Shown: piece by piece, positions 17,125-25,350 of the stretch | How the letters are laid out: every line of letters begins with the position of its first letter | How positions within the stretch are numbered: the first letter of the stretch is position 1 | NCBI GenBank assembly: GCA_008638415.1 | Contig: VWVT01000018.1 | Location: 1 to 64,000, forward strand | DNA length: 64,000 nucleotides | Origin: Nocardiopsis sinuspersici | GTDB lineage: Bacteria > Actinomycetota > Actinomycetes > Streptosporangiales > Streptosporangiaceae | Direction: 5' to 3' | Notes under the pieces: generated by a model | What the model was told of the DNA's origin: nothing | Seen by the model: only the letters and a program-made list of their open reading frames with translations | The model's database searches: none | Position numbers and translations under genes: made by a program

Positions 17125-17388
17125 ACCAACTACAACCCGGCCCAGCTCGCCGCCAAGTTCGAAGCCCTCCTCCGCGAGCTTCCCGCACCGACGGCACCGC
17201 TCCCCGAGCGCAGGAAGCCAGCGAAGAAGCCGGGCACCGCGAAGCGCCTCATGCTGCATGAGGTCAACGAGCTGATCACCGCCTACCAGGCAGGCACGAA
17301 CGTCTACAAGCTCGGCGAACACTTCATTTCCAGCCAGAAATCCTTAAAAAATCCTAGGATTACCAGAATCCATTTTGTCAAGTACTAG
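17125..17388 (+). pseudogene. Truncated small helix-turn-helix protein at the island edge
   Basis: The reading frame ending at 17388 holds AAKFEALLRELPAPTAPLPERR and then VNELITAYQAGTNVYKLGEHF. The latter resembles the resolvase/integrase-type helix-turn-helix found in small actinomycete DNA-binding proteins. After GEHF the sequence turns abruptly AT-rich and the expected recognition helix is replaced by unrelated residues. I read this as a chromosomal gene cut by the left end of the island near 17325. Its 5' end is unclear. Confidence 0.5.
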
Positions 17389-17392
17389 AACT

Positions 17393-18036
17393 TTAGTCGC
17401 GCTTCGGACGCCAACCGCCGAGGTACTTATCAATGAGTTGAGTAAGTGGAATGTCACCGTCAACGGATTGCAAGGTGTCGCGAGCAGTCCGGAGCGCTTC
17501 TTCTTCCCCGAACGCTTGAACTAGGGGATCCCACATCAAATGTTCCTCTTAGTGGAGGTTGCGCGAGCCCAATGGCTGTGACTGTGCCACGCTCTTTGCC
17601 GACCTAAACAGTGAACGAATCTCGTCCGGATCGGTGAACACCACTGGCGAAAACTCGTCTCCTTGTCGATCACGAAGTGTCCACTGAACGCGCAGAAGAT
17701 CCCACTCCTCAGTGGGGACGGGCGAGTGAGCGTCTGAGACTCGCTCAATGAACTCGCCTTCGATTTGCTTGGCGAACTGTTCACTCACGAGCTTGTGGCC
17801 AAAGCCCTCTTGATAGCCGACAGACTGGATCATATACAGTTATGTTGAGAATGATCGAAGCTTCAACAGCTCTTCCCTGAACCCCACGGACCCATAACGC
17901 CTACGACAGCGCCCTCAGAGAGATCGAGTTGACGGAGGCTCTTAGCAAAGTCCTGCGCAACCCCGGTGCGCCCAAGCGCGCCCTCAGAGGAGGACTTGAT
18001 CGGGTTGTCAATTGGCGGCTTCTCCGCGCTACTCAT
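17393..18036 (-). pseudogene. Decayed KAP-family P-loop NTPase gene
   Basis: The 5' piece (18036-17863, 57 codons) has the KAP N-terminus: DNPI, LGRTGVAQDFAKSLRQLD, then GAVVGVMGPWGSGKS, the Walker A motif. It ends at once in a stop codon. The rest lies in another frame: a 94-codon stretch (17833-17549), a TAA, then 47 more codons in the same frame (17536-17393; PLVQAFGEEEALRTARD and LGGWRPKRD). The second stretch has its own ribosome-site-like AAGAGG. I infer an internal deletion that removed most of the ATPase plus one nonsense change. KAP proteins are membrane-linked NTPases, some involved in phage exclusion. That the 3' piece is the KAP C-terminus is inference. Confidence 0.6.
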
Positions 18037-18422
18037 TTTGCATTCCTATGCATTTATTTTCTCATCTTCGATCCATTCTGACAATACTTGCCAGCTCACG
18101 CCATCGCTCTTGAGACGTTGTAGTGCAAGTTACCCGACCTGGAGACGCCTCTGCCCACCCAAGAAGCCTCGCCAAGCCCCTCTATGTCAGGCTCAAGTGT
18201 GACATGCAGGGATAACTTTCGCTAAGCGACACAAGCAGGGCAAGGGCAGGCAACAACCACCGTGACCGTGACCAACCACGACCTCCAGGACTAGGGCCAC
18301 GAGCTGACCGGCCCCAAGTGCCGGACTCCCCCGAAAGGTCGCTCTTAATAGTCTAGCACTAGGACCTAAAAATCATCATTTCCTGCTAGAATAGAAAAAC
18401 AAGGGCGAGAAGGAGGAACCCG
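18037..18422. other. Divergent promoter region of the island
   Basis: These 386 bases lie between the decayed KAP gene (leftward) and the 809-residue gene (rightward). TAGAAT at about 18387 is a plausible -10 box for the latter, and AGGAGG at 18411-18416 is its ribosome site. I see no gene here. The middle is somewhat GC-richer and may be a remnant of something else. Confidence 0.5.
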
Positions 18423-20852
18423 TTGACACCACAGCCAACCTACAAGAACATAAATGCCATAGTTCGACCACCTCGTTGCGCCATCCTGATTAATAAGCAA
18501 AGCGAGTACTGGAGAGCCGCTGTCAGCGGCTCGATCATGCAAGCCTCTGGAGTATGGGGAGGCAAGAATTTCCTAATCATTCCGACAGATGGTGAAACGA
18601 TCGAAGAGAAGTTTTGGGAACTTCTCGAAGCTTACAGTCCAGACCATGTAGTCGGCTACGGAATAACAGTAGCCGACCTCAAAGAGGCCGATCCAAAGAA
18701 GCATCAGGATATCAAGGATAGCCTCAAAAAACAGTTCCAAGAGGGAGGTTACCAGCAGGACTTCGATGAATGGCTTACTCGGAACGTAGAAACGAAACCA
18801 CTAGAAAACCGTAAAATCAGCGACAAGCTCCAAGAAGATCTACTATGCAGACTCTCACCCTTTCACCATAAAAACCAAATCGTCAGCAAGCAAATTTCAC
18901 GCCTATCAGGATTCTCTTACCCCTTCACTCGCATTACAGAGATTCTTCCCTACGCCAAAAGAAAGGTTGAACACATAGTCATACCCAAGGAACTGGAGGA
19001 CTGCACGCTAAATCTTCTCCTCCATTCGCAAACTGGCCTAGGGAGTTTCGAGTACCAGAAAAGGGTAACCCAACAAGGAGTAAGCATCGAGGAGGTACCG
19101 GAGGCATACGATACCCGCAATCTCCTGAGGAACACCTTCGGAGATCGTCTATACTCGCATATAAAAAAGTCGAGCCAATGGAATTTGCCCGATGACTATA
19201 TGGCAATTACTCCTTTCGGCATCTCAATGCTCCACCTGGCTCAGTACTATAGAAACGACTGCCATAATCCGCACGAGGAACCTTTCGTTGTCATCCTCGG
19301 AGATACAGTGGACGATTTCTGCCTATACTACTCATTGTCGCGTTTGCATGATGGGGTTTTGTGGCTGCCGCTCGCAGATCTACGTGACTGCTACAGTGCG
19401 CTCAACAAAAGAAAAAAGGCTCAGCAACAAGGCGAAGAACTCTCCTCATTGAACGACAAGCAGGAGATAACACGCACCCTGGTTAACCTATGCTTTGAGC
19501 GCGTCCGTTACGGGCATGAGGATAACCGGATTCAGCTCCGCAGCATGAGCCTCAACCGACATCAACTGATTTCGTACCGCAGCCAGATGGCTCGGTGCAT
19601 TTACACAGACGTTGAGCGGTTCATGTCGATCACCGACTGCGTCACCAACGAACACTCGTCAACTGAATGCGTGGCACGCACCTTTGAAGAGAACAATTAT
19701 TACAACAACTACTCCGTGGTTTTTGTTGACAACAAGACCGTTAGTCCGTTCCCCACCCCCAAACCAAAAAACTTCAGCGAGATCAAACTTCCTGACCACT
19801 ACTGGTTGACATCGCTTCAGATTGAAGACTACGGACCTCCATCACTTCCGAAGCTCGGGCCAAAGATTCTTAAAGGCGGAACTTTGCTAACAACAGAAGC
19901 CCGAGTAGCAACCGACGGAATCGTTTATAACTGTCCGAGCCCTATGCATTTTGGAGGTGATGTGGACGTCAACACTGTGCGGCCAAGAATCTACATTCCT
20001 AACACAATGGAACTTCTGCAAGAGTACTTTGAGGGGATCTGTACCTCAATTCAACTTTCAGATAAGGGAAAATACTTTCAGGACACTGTTCGCCGATTCG
20101 GTGATCTGAACGCGCTTGGCAAGTTCGTAACATCTTCTTCCGGCATCAGCATTCTCGATAAGTTCCTCGCCAAGAAGAATGAAAAATCCGAAGGGGTGAT
20201 CTATCTTGATAACGACCAACGAGCATACCTGAGCCTTGGCGCCCTCACGGCCAGCCTGGGAAATGAAAGGCAGGCCGCGAATCTCATCGATGACTTCATG
20301 GGCAAGGGCATTATCGAACGCGGCTACATCTTTGGATGTGAGCGCTGTAGTCTAAGTTCTTGGTATAGCCTAGATGCGCTAACGGCAGAGTTCACATGTA
20401 GCCGCTGCTCCTTCCAGCAGAAGTTCACTAGCCAGCACTGGAAGCACCCTGTCGAGCCCCGCTGGTACTATAAGCTCGCTGAAACCGTTTACCAGTTCTA
20501 CCAGCATAACTCTGATCTTCCTGCGCGCGTTCTATACGATTTCAAACAGAAGTCTCAGACTTTTCACTACTCACCCGAGATCGAGCTAATAGGCTTTCCT
20601 TCGCCCGGAGAGAAAAAAGAGCTTGATATTGCTTGCATTGCAGACGGAAAGATTATAGTGGGCGAATGCAAGACACAAACCATGACAAAAAAAGACGTCG
20701 CAAGGTTTGAGCTACTAACAAAGAGCATCAAGAAGCTCCCAGATGAGATTCTGTTCGTAAGCACATGTGAGATACCAGACCGCCTTAGGGGCAGGATCGC
20801 ACAAATCCCCAATACAAAAATAGTCGAGCTTGATGAATTCCCTATAGGGTAA
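18423..20852 (+). CDS. Large unknown protein ending in a zinc ribbon and PD-(D/E)XK nuclease domain; candidate defence gene
   Basis: The 809-residue protein starts at TTG, fixed by AGGAGG six bases upstream; no ATG fits as well. Residues 1 to about 630 are not recognised. They open with an alpha/beta-looking block (GVWGGKNFLIIPTDG, then EKFWELLEAYSPDHVVGYG). A zinc ribbon follows, with C639/C642 and C659/C662. The C-terminus (about 715-800) has the restriction-endonuclease-like core ELDIACIADGKIIVGECKTQ, with D735, E748 and K750 as the D...ExK triad, and EIELIGF before it. There is no membrane segment, helicase or methylase. The AT-rich codon use marks it as transferred. Its setting beside a KAP NTPase remnant suggests a single-gene or formerly two-gene anti-phage nuclease. 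This is inference. Confidence 0.75.
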   Translation: MTPQPTYKNINAIVRPPRCAILINKQSEYWRAAVSGSIMQASGVWGGKNFLIIPTDGETIEEKFWELLEAYSPDHVVGYGITVADLKEADPKKHQDIKDSLKKQFQEGGYQQDFDEWLTRNVETKPLENRKISDKLQEDLLCRLSPFHHKNQIVSKQISRLSGFSYPFTRITEILPYAKRKVEHIVIPKELEDCTLNLLLHSQTGLGSFEYQKRVTQQGVSIEEVPEAYDTRNLLRNTFGDRLYSHIKKSSQWNLPDDYMAITPFGISMLHLAQYYRNDCHNPHEEPFVVILGDTVDDFCLYYSLSRLHDGVLWLPLADLRDCYSALNKRKKAQQQGEELSSLNDKQEITRTLVNLCFERVRYGHEDNRIQLRSMSLNRHQLISYRSQMARCIYTDVERFMSITDCVTNEHSSTECVARTFEENNYYNNYSVVFVDNKTVSPFPTPKPKNFSEIKLPDHYWLTSLQIEDYGPPSLPKLGPKILKGGTLLTTEARVATDGIVYNCPSPMHFGGDVDVNTVRPRIYIPNTMELLQEYFEGICTSIQLSDKGKYFQDTVRRFGDLNALGKFVTSSSGISILDKFLAKKNEKSEGVIYLDNDQRAYLSLGALTASLGNERQAANLIDDFMGKGIIERGYIFGCERCSLSSWYSLDALTAEFTCSRCSFQQKFTSQHWKHPVEPRWYYKLAETVYQFYQHNSDLPARVLYDFKQKSQTFHYSPEIELIGFPSPGEKKELDIACIADGKIIVGECKTQTMTKKDVARFELLTKSIKKLPDEILFVSTCEIPDRLRGRIAQIPNTKIVELDEFPIG

Positions 20853-20890
20853 GCCAAGAGTCTGTTTTAGCGCCCGGCAGGTGAAACCTC

Positions 20891-21628
20891 TCAGATCAAG
20901 TTTCTAGGAAGTTGCGCTCTGGCCAGCTTCCCCAACACCGGAATCGCCTCCACCTTCTCCGCCGTCAAGTCCTCCCACACGATGCCGTTCGGGTGCTGGC
21001 GTCGCTCGCACTGGATGACTTCGTTCGGCGTGACGATCAGGTCGACGCTGAAGTCGTGTTCCGTTTCGGGGATCTCCTCGTCTATGACCTGGAGCTGGTG
21101 CACGGGCGCCACGATGGTGGTCTCCTCGGTCACCAACCCGGCCTCTATGAGGAGCGCGACTTCTAGGTCGGAGTAGCCGGCCCCCTTGCCGATCCGCGCT
21201 CCGGAACGGTTGACGGCCACGCTGCCACAGATGACGACGTCTACCGGGCGCATGCCATCCACGCCGACGCGGCGGGCGATCTGCTCGGCGCCCTTCTTCT
21301 CCGCGGCCTCCTCCGGCAGCAGGCTCAGCAAGGCGGGGTCGAGCAGGTAGAAGGGTTTGAGGCTGGCCATGCGCGGGACGGCCATGTAGAGGAGCTTGCC
21401 GTCCTGGAGGGCGCGGGTGCGGATGGGGAGCTGCGCCCAGTCGGGGTTGGCCTTGACGGTGCTCGCGCGCTTCCAGACGTCTAGCTCGGCCAGGCGCTCA
21501 GCGGTCGCCTCATTGCCATAGAAGCCGGGGATCTTGCCGTAGGAACCTTCAGGGACGGCGCCCTCGCGTTCGAGCAGCCGCCAGACGCGGTCACGGACAG
21601 CTTCCTTGGCCTGGTCGATGTCACTCAC
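20891..21628 (-). CDS. 5-formyltetrahydrofolate cyclo-ligase family protein
   Basis: The 245-residue protein follows the cyclo-ligase (MTHFS) pattern: an N-terminal KEAVRDRVWRLLE helix, VDVVICGSVAVNRSGARIGKGAGYSDLE (the glycine-rich loop with the final GYSDLE motif) and VAPVHQLQVIDEEIPETEHDFSVDLIVTPNEVI. The true enzyme converts 5-formyl-THF to methenyl-THF with ATP. Members of this length beside XRE-TPR regulators are common in actinomycetes, and their role there is less certain. The start is GTG at 21628, 20 bases after the regulator stop, so the two are probably co-transcribed. Confidence 0.85.
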   Translation of the reverse strand: MSDIDQAKEAVRDRVWRLLEREGAVPEGSYGKIPGFYGNEATAERLAELDVWKRASTVKANPDWAQLPIRTRALQDGKLLYMAVPRMASLKPFYLLDPALLSLLPEEAAEKKGAEQIARRVGVDGMRPVDVVICGSVAVNRSGARIGKGAGYSDLEVALLIEAGLVTEETTIVAPVHQLQVIDEEIPETEHDFSVDLIVTPNEVIQCERRQHPNGIVWEDLTAEKVEAIPVLGKLARAQLPRNLI

Positions 21629-21648
21629 GCGCGCCCTGCCGTTCCCCG

Positions 21649-22815
21649 CTAGATAGCTGCCATCAGGGCGAGGAGGCGGTCTTGGATGTCCTGCGCCCAC
21701 GGCTCGTGTCGCCACTGCCGGAGCTCCTGCCCTGCGGTGAATGCCAGGTTAAGCCCGCCACCGCCACGTGTCAGCTCAACTGCGTCAATTGTGCGGTGCA
21801 TGATCGCCCCGGCCTCGTCGAGCTTCTGTTGCCGGATGAGGGCCAGGGCGAGGTTGGCGTAGGCGATGGCCTGGCTTTTCTTCTTCTCAGCCAGGGAGCG
21901 AGTAGTCATGCGCAGGATGGGCTCGGCGCGTTCGGGCAGGCCGAGGAAAAGGTAGCAGGAGCCAGCCAAGCGGTTGTACTCGTTGACGGTGTAGTGCTCG
22001 GCGGCGACGTCGTCGGGGTGCGTGCGATCGAACTGGGCTTCGGCCTTGGCCAAGGCGTCCTCGCAGGCCTTGAGGCTGCCCATCATGGCGTGCCCCTCGG
22101 CAACGTGGAGCAGGGACAAGCCCGTCAGCGCCGGGCTGACCGGCTTCGCGATCTCGGCGGCTCCCCTAGCGAGCGCAGCCCCCTCCTGGGCGTTCTTCTC
22201 GCCGTACAGGGCGAGGAAGCTCTTGCGCAGCGCGGCGTACGCCTCGGTAGTGGGCTCGCGGGCTTGGCGGGCGGCGTCAATGGCTTCGTCCAGGTAGGCC
22301 CGCGGGGCAACGTGATCGCGCCGTTGGCTGACGTCCCACACCAGTTGACTCATGAAGGTGGCGGACTCGGCCTCGACTTCGAGCAGCGCCTTGCGTGCCC
22401 GCGGGTTGGTGGCGTTTTGGCGAAGGAACTTCACCTGGCCGTGGACTTGGCCGGCGGAGCCGAGCAGCGCCGTCGAGGGCGCCTTGTCGTACTGCTCATC
22501 CAACTGGCGGATGCGCTCGTGCAGGGAGGCGACGGCCACGAGGTCAACTTGCGACGGGTGCTCGAGGAGGTAGTTCATCCGCTCACTCGGCTGGGTTTGG
22601 ATGATCGTGACGTCATCGAGCAGGGCTTGGAGCTCCTCCGATGTCACCTGCAACGCGCGGGCGAGCTTCGGGCGGACCCACGGCTGCGGCTCGGTTTCGG
22701 CGGTCTCCCAGCGCACCACCGTGGAACGTTCGACACCGAGGAGCCCCGCTAACTTCTCCTGGCTCAGTCCCGCAGATTTCCGCTGCTGGGCCAGCCGTAT
22801 CCGTTTGGCCGCCAT
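21649..22815 (-). CDS. XRE-family regulator with TPR-like C-terminal region
   Basis: The 388-residue protein has an N-terminal XRE helix-turn-helix (residues about 8-60; GLSQEKLAGLLGVERSTVVRWE) and a long helical region (about 70-385) of TPR-like pairs, such as SYLFLGLPERAEPILR-type helices and YANLALALIRQQKLDEAG. Such proteins usually bind DNA and sense a peptide or partner through the TPRs. It is divergent from the resolvase-like/ATPase operon across 220 bases and upstream of the cyclo-ligase. This local layout recurs in actinomycetes, often in several copies per genome (recollection). Confidence 0.9.
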   Translation of the reverse strand: MAAKRIRLAQQRKSAGLSQEKLAGLLGVERSTVVRWETAETEPQPWVRPKLARALQVTSEELQALLDDVTIIQTQPSERMNYLLEHPSQVDLVAVASLHERIRQLDEQYDKAPSTALLGSAGQVHGQVKFLRQNATNPRARKALLEVEAESATFMSQLVWDVSQRRDHVAPRAYLDEAIDAARQAREPTTEAYAALRKSFLALYGEKNAQEGAALARGAAEIAKPVSPALTGLSLLHVAEGHAMMGSLKACEDALAKAEAQFDRTHPDDVAAEHYTVNEYNRLAGSCYLFLGLPERAEPILRMTTRSLAEKKKSQAIAYANLALALIRQQKLDEAGAIMHRTIDAVELTRGGGGLNLAFTAGQELRQWRHEPWAQDIQDRLLALMAAI

Positions 22816-23035
22816 AGCTGTTCCTCCGGGGGTATAAGGGGCGACCTCACCCTAGCCACGTCGGGGCGCATTTGCCCATTCCAAGGCCACCCCTGCGCCA
22901 TTTATGCGTCAGCACCGCCTCACTTGTGCTGTGGGTTTTTGCAGGTCAGGCCGGTTGGCTGGCTACTGGTCGGGCTGGTGGCGCCAAATCGGGGCCGCCA
23001 CTGGCCCGGCCTCCATGATCTGGAGGTGAAAACGA

Positions 23036-23359
23036 ATGCAGCCAGCGATTTACGGCTATATGCGCATTGTCTGTGGCAATGCGTTGGATGAAGAGGTCCA
23101 GCACGTCAAGCAGGAACTGGCGCAGCACGCCGCTCGCGAAGGCTTCTCGTTGGGTGAGGTGTTCACCGAGGGGATGACCCGCTCGGAGTCGGCGTTCTAC
23201 ACCATGCTCGACGCCTTGAAGCGGCACGGCGTCAAGGACGTCATCGTGCCGTCGCTGTGGCACTTCGCCCGGCTGCCGGGGCTCCAGGAGGCCATGCGCA
23301 AGCACATCGAGCACGAGACCGGTGCCCGCATCTGGGTGGTTCAGGGGCAGCAGCGATGA
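23036..23359 (+). CDS. Small resolvase-domain-like protein, probably not catalytic
   Basis: The 107 residues resemble the N-terminal catalytic domain of serine recombinases (AIYGYMRIVCGNALDEEVQHVKQEL, then SAFYTMLDAL and VKDVIVPSLWHFARL). The family's YxRVS serine is absent: the motif reads YMRIVCG. There is also no DNA-binding C-terminus, so a recombinase role is unlikely and a regulatory or binding role is more plausible (inference). GGAGGTG precedes the ATG. Its stop overlaps the next start (ATGA), making it the first gene of a three-gene operon. Confidence 0.75.
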   Translation: MQPAIYGYMRIVCGNALDEEVQHVKQELAQHAAREGFSLGEVFTEGMTRSESAFYTMLDALKRHGVKDVIVPSLWHFARLPGLQEAMRKHIEHETGARIWVVQGQQR

Positions 23360-23631
23360 ACCAGTTCACGACTTCGCGAGCGCTCGAGCGGCTGGACACG
23401 CTGCTGCGGCAGGACGGCATTTCCGCCCGCACCGATCACGATGGCGCGCTACTGGTTTTCCTCCACACCGACAGGGTCAGCGTCTCTGTCCAGGGCACGC
23501 GCTTCCGTATCGAACATGTGGATGGTGACGGCGAGACGAAGCGCTGCATCCTCCTGGTGCTCGGACGTATCGATGACGCGGCACGGCTCGTGGCCGCGTA
23601 CGAAACCCCTCGCCCTGGCAGTGCGGCATGA
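23356..23631 (+). CDS. Small conserved unknown protein in the resolvase-like/ATPase operon
   Basis: The 91-residue protein (LERLDTLLRQDGISARTDHDGALLVFL, VSVSVQGTRFRIEHVDG) has alternating beta strands and looks like a small alpha/beta domain. I do not recognise its family. It is translationally coupled on both sides by ATGA overlaps with the resolvase-like gene and the ATPase gene, which implies matched amounts and a joint function. Confidence 0.7.
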   Translation: MNQFTTSRALERLDTLLRQDGISARTDHDGALLVFLHTDRVSVSVQGTRFRIEHVDGDGETKRCILLVLGRIDDAARLVAAYETPRPGSAA

Positions 23632-24275
23632 CTGATCAATGGCAACATCTTCCGCTCGTAGCGGGGAGCAATGTGGTGCGCTTCGCCCGGCATATGGCGG
23701 TGTTCACGGCGTGCGGGTGGGGCTGTGAGCAGATCGCCGACACGGTCGAACTGGTCGTGAGCGAGCTGGTCACCAACGCCGTCGACGCCGCCATCGCTGC
23801 CGGGCTGAAAGACGGTCCTTACCCGTGGGAGGTCACCAGTGGCCACCGCATCGACCTGACGATGCGGCTGCACGAGAAAGGGGTGGACATCCTGGTCGAG
23901 GATCGGCTGCCCGGCCTCCCAAGGTTCAGGAGCAACGCTTCCGCGGCCGAGGCCACCCGCCCGGAGGCCACCCTGGCCCAACTCGAGGAGCACGGCCGCG
24001 GCCTGCTGCTGATCGCCACGCTCGCCACGCAATGGGGGTTCACCCCGCAACCCGGCGGCGGCAAGGTCGTGTGGTGCACGATTGCCACCAGCCCTGCCGC
24101 ACCGGCGACCACCGCGGTGACGGAGGAACGGGTGGCGTTGAAGCCGCCACAACCACGAGCCATGCTGCCGCAGCGCCAGCGCAAACAGCCGCCAGGAGGA
24201 GGGCGAAGCACCTACACGCCGCCACTCTCGCCGGAGGGCATGGTGCTAGTACTCGAAGGGCTGGCACGGCTTTAG
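23628..24275 (+). CDS. GHKL-fold ATP-binding protein (RsbW/anti-sigma kinase-like)
   Basis: The 215-residue protein has the histidine-kinase-like ATPase fold of actinomycete regulatory ATPases: N box ELVVSELVTNAVDAA (about residues 40-54), VDILVEDRLPG as the G1 position, and HGRGLLLIATLATQWGF as the G2 region. There is no phospho-accepting His domain or membrane segment. The last 50 residues are basic and Pro/Gln-rich. It is the third gene of an operon with ATGA overlaps, divergent from the XRE-TPR regulator. A role in partner-switch signalling is typical of the family, but targets are unknown. Confidence 0.88.
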   Translation: MTDQWQHLPLVAGSNVVRFARHMAVFTACGWGCEQIADTVELVVSELVTNAVDAAIAAGLKDGPYPWEVTSGHRIDLTMRLHEKGVDILVEDRLPGLPRFRSNASAAEATRPEATLAQLEEHGRGLLLIATLATQWGFTPQPGGGKVVWCTIATSPAAPATTAVTEERVALKPPQPRAMLPQRQRKQPPGGGRSTYTPPLSPEGMVLVLEGLARL

Positions 24276-24654
24276 CCCAGGCGCACCACGACCAACGATG
24301 CGCAAGAAGTTTCGTGTGGCCGTCTCTCCCGTACGACCCGGCGCCACAGCGGTACGAGGCCGTGTGTTCGAGTCAGCCCTTCGGCTGAAGGTCCGAGCGA
24401 GCACACGGTTTCGCTGCAAGGCGGGATCTGCCATAACTGAAGGTGCCGAGGACGAGCTGGGGTCGTCCTTCGACGGGCTGCACGCCCTCCAGGATGGCCG
24501 TACACGCGTCGGCACAGGCGAGGGCACCGGAGAACACCCCTGAACAGCAACGAAGCCCCCTCCGGCAGCGGAGAGGGCTTCCAGGTGCTGTCCTCGGTGG
24601 ACGAGCTTCTCGACTCCCTTGCATTGGGTAAGGGTTCTAGTAAGCCGTCCAGGG
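24276..24654. other. Intergenic region between the ATPase operon and tRNA-Val
   Basis: These 379 bases contain a strong hairpin at 24552-24581 but no gene I can support. No obvious copy of the tRNA 3' end is found here or in the island to the left, so I cannot show an integration site. Confidence 0.5.
24552..24581. terminator. Hairpin terminator
   Basis: Thirteen positions pair with one C-A mismatch (arms 24552-24564 and 24569-24581, four-base loop). It can end rightward transcription of the ATPase operon or leftward transcription of the tRNA. Confidence 0.7.
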
Positions 24655-24728
24655 TGGGCGCGAAGGGACTCGAACCCCTGGCCTATTGCTTGTAAGGCAA
24701 TTGCTCTAACCAACTGAGCTACGCGCCC
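24655..24728 (-). tRNA. tRNA-Val (anticodon UAC)
   Basis: The strand reads as a full cloverleaf: acceptor GGGCGCG/CGCGCCC, D arm GCTC/GAGC, anticodon stem ATTGC/GCAAT around loop CTTACAA (anticodon TAC at loop positions 3-5), and a T arm with TTCGAGT and closing CCCTT. The discriminator base is A and CCA is not encoded. The anticodon gives valine. Confidence 0.96.
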
Positions 24729-24778
24729 GTGCTTCGCACGAGATCATACCGCTTTGCGAGGATCCTCGCGCCCGGGTT

Positions 24779-25237
24779 TCAGTCGAGCCCGCGCAGCCTG
24801 TCGAGGTACTCGCCCACGTCGCGCGGCTGGGAGGCCGCGGTGAGGACCGACCAGCGCACGACGCCCCCGGCGTCGACCAGGAAGGTGCCCCGCCGTGCCG
24901 TGCCCCGTTCGTGGTCGAACACCCCGTAGGCGTCGGCCACGCGGCCGTGCGGCCAAAAGTCCGACAGAAGCGCGAACGGGAAGCCCTCGCGGTCGGACCA
25001 GGTACGCAGGGCGAAGACCGAGTCCACCGACACCGCCAGGATCTCGGCGCCGGCCTCGGTGAGCTCCCCGTGGCGCTTGCCCAGGTCGGCGAGCTCCCCG
25101 GAGCACACGCCGGAGAAGGCCAGCGGGTAGAAGACCAGCAGCACGGGGCGGCCGCGCAGGGCGGCCAGGGAGGTGTCCTGGCCGTACTGGTCCTGGAGGG
25201 TGAAGTCGGGCGCGTCGGCGCCCACCGGGACGGTCAT
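24779..25237 (-). CDS. Peroxiredoxin, AhpE type
   Basis: This 152-residue peroxidase matches the AhpE one-cysteine group: VLLVFYPLAFSGVCSGEL carries the peroxidatic C45, followed by the ILAVSVDSVFALRTWSD and RRGTFLVDAGGVVRW blocks. No resolving cysteine is seen in the C-terminal half, so reduction by mycothiol or a redoxin is expected. It is cytosolic and detoxifies peroxides. It precedes tRNA-Val and follows the DUF3052 gene in the same direction. Confidence 0.95.
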   Translation of the reverse strand: MTVPVGADAPDFTLQDQYGQDTSLAALRGRPVLLVFYPLAFSGVCSGELADLGKRHGELTEAGAEILAVSVDSVFALRTWSDREGFPFALLSDFWPHGRVADAYGVFDHERGTARRGTFLVDAGGVVRWSVLTAASQPRDVGEYLDRLRGLD

Positions 25238-25350
25238 AGATCACCTTCGTCTACTGGCGGCCCACCGGTCGGCGGGCACCGCTCAGCGCCGCGCGCCCGT
25301 CTCTGGGGACGCGCGGCACCGGATGTCTCACCCGTCGCGAGTGGTGTCCC

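Larger units (their letters stand above)
17325..20875. mobile_element. AT-rich genomic island (nuclease protein plus decayed KAP NTPase)
   Basis: Base composition drops sharply from the GC-rich flanks near 17325 and recovers near 20880, just before the cyclo-ligase gene. Codons in the 809-residue gene use A and T in third positions freely, unlike every neighbour. The left edge interrupts a helix-turn-helix gene. No integrase, transposase or terminal repeat is visible inside. The island is therefore inferred from composition and the broken gene, and its limits are approximate. Confidence 0.7.

Noticed and set aside
17393..17833. Two independent small genes of 94 and 47 codons
   Set aside because: They share one frame separated only by a TAA and lie behind a broken KAP N-terminus, so one decayed 3' end is simpler; I keep the alternative open because the second has a ribosome-site-like sequence.
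23036..23359. Active serine recombinase marking a mobile element
   Set aside because: The catalytic serine and the DNA-binding domain are missing.
24655..24728. tRNA-Val as the attachment site of the island
   Set aside because: I found no partial copy of the tRNA 3' end at the island edges, and the island ends 3.8 kb away.
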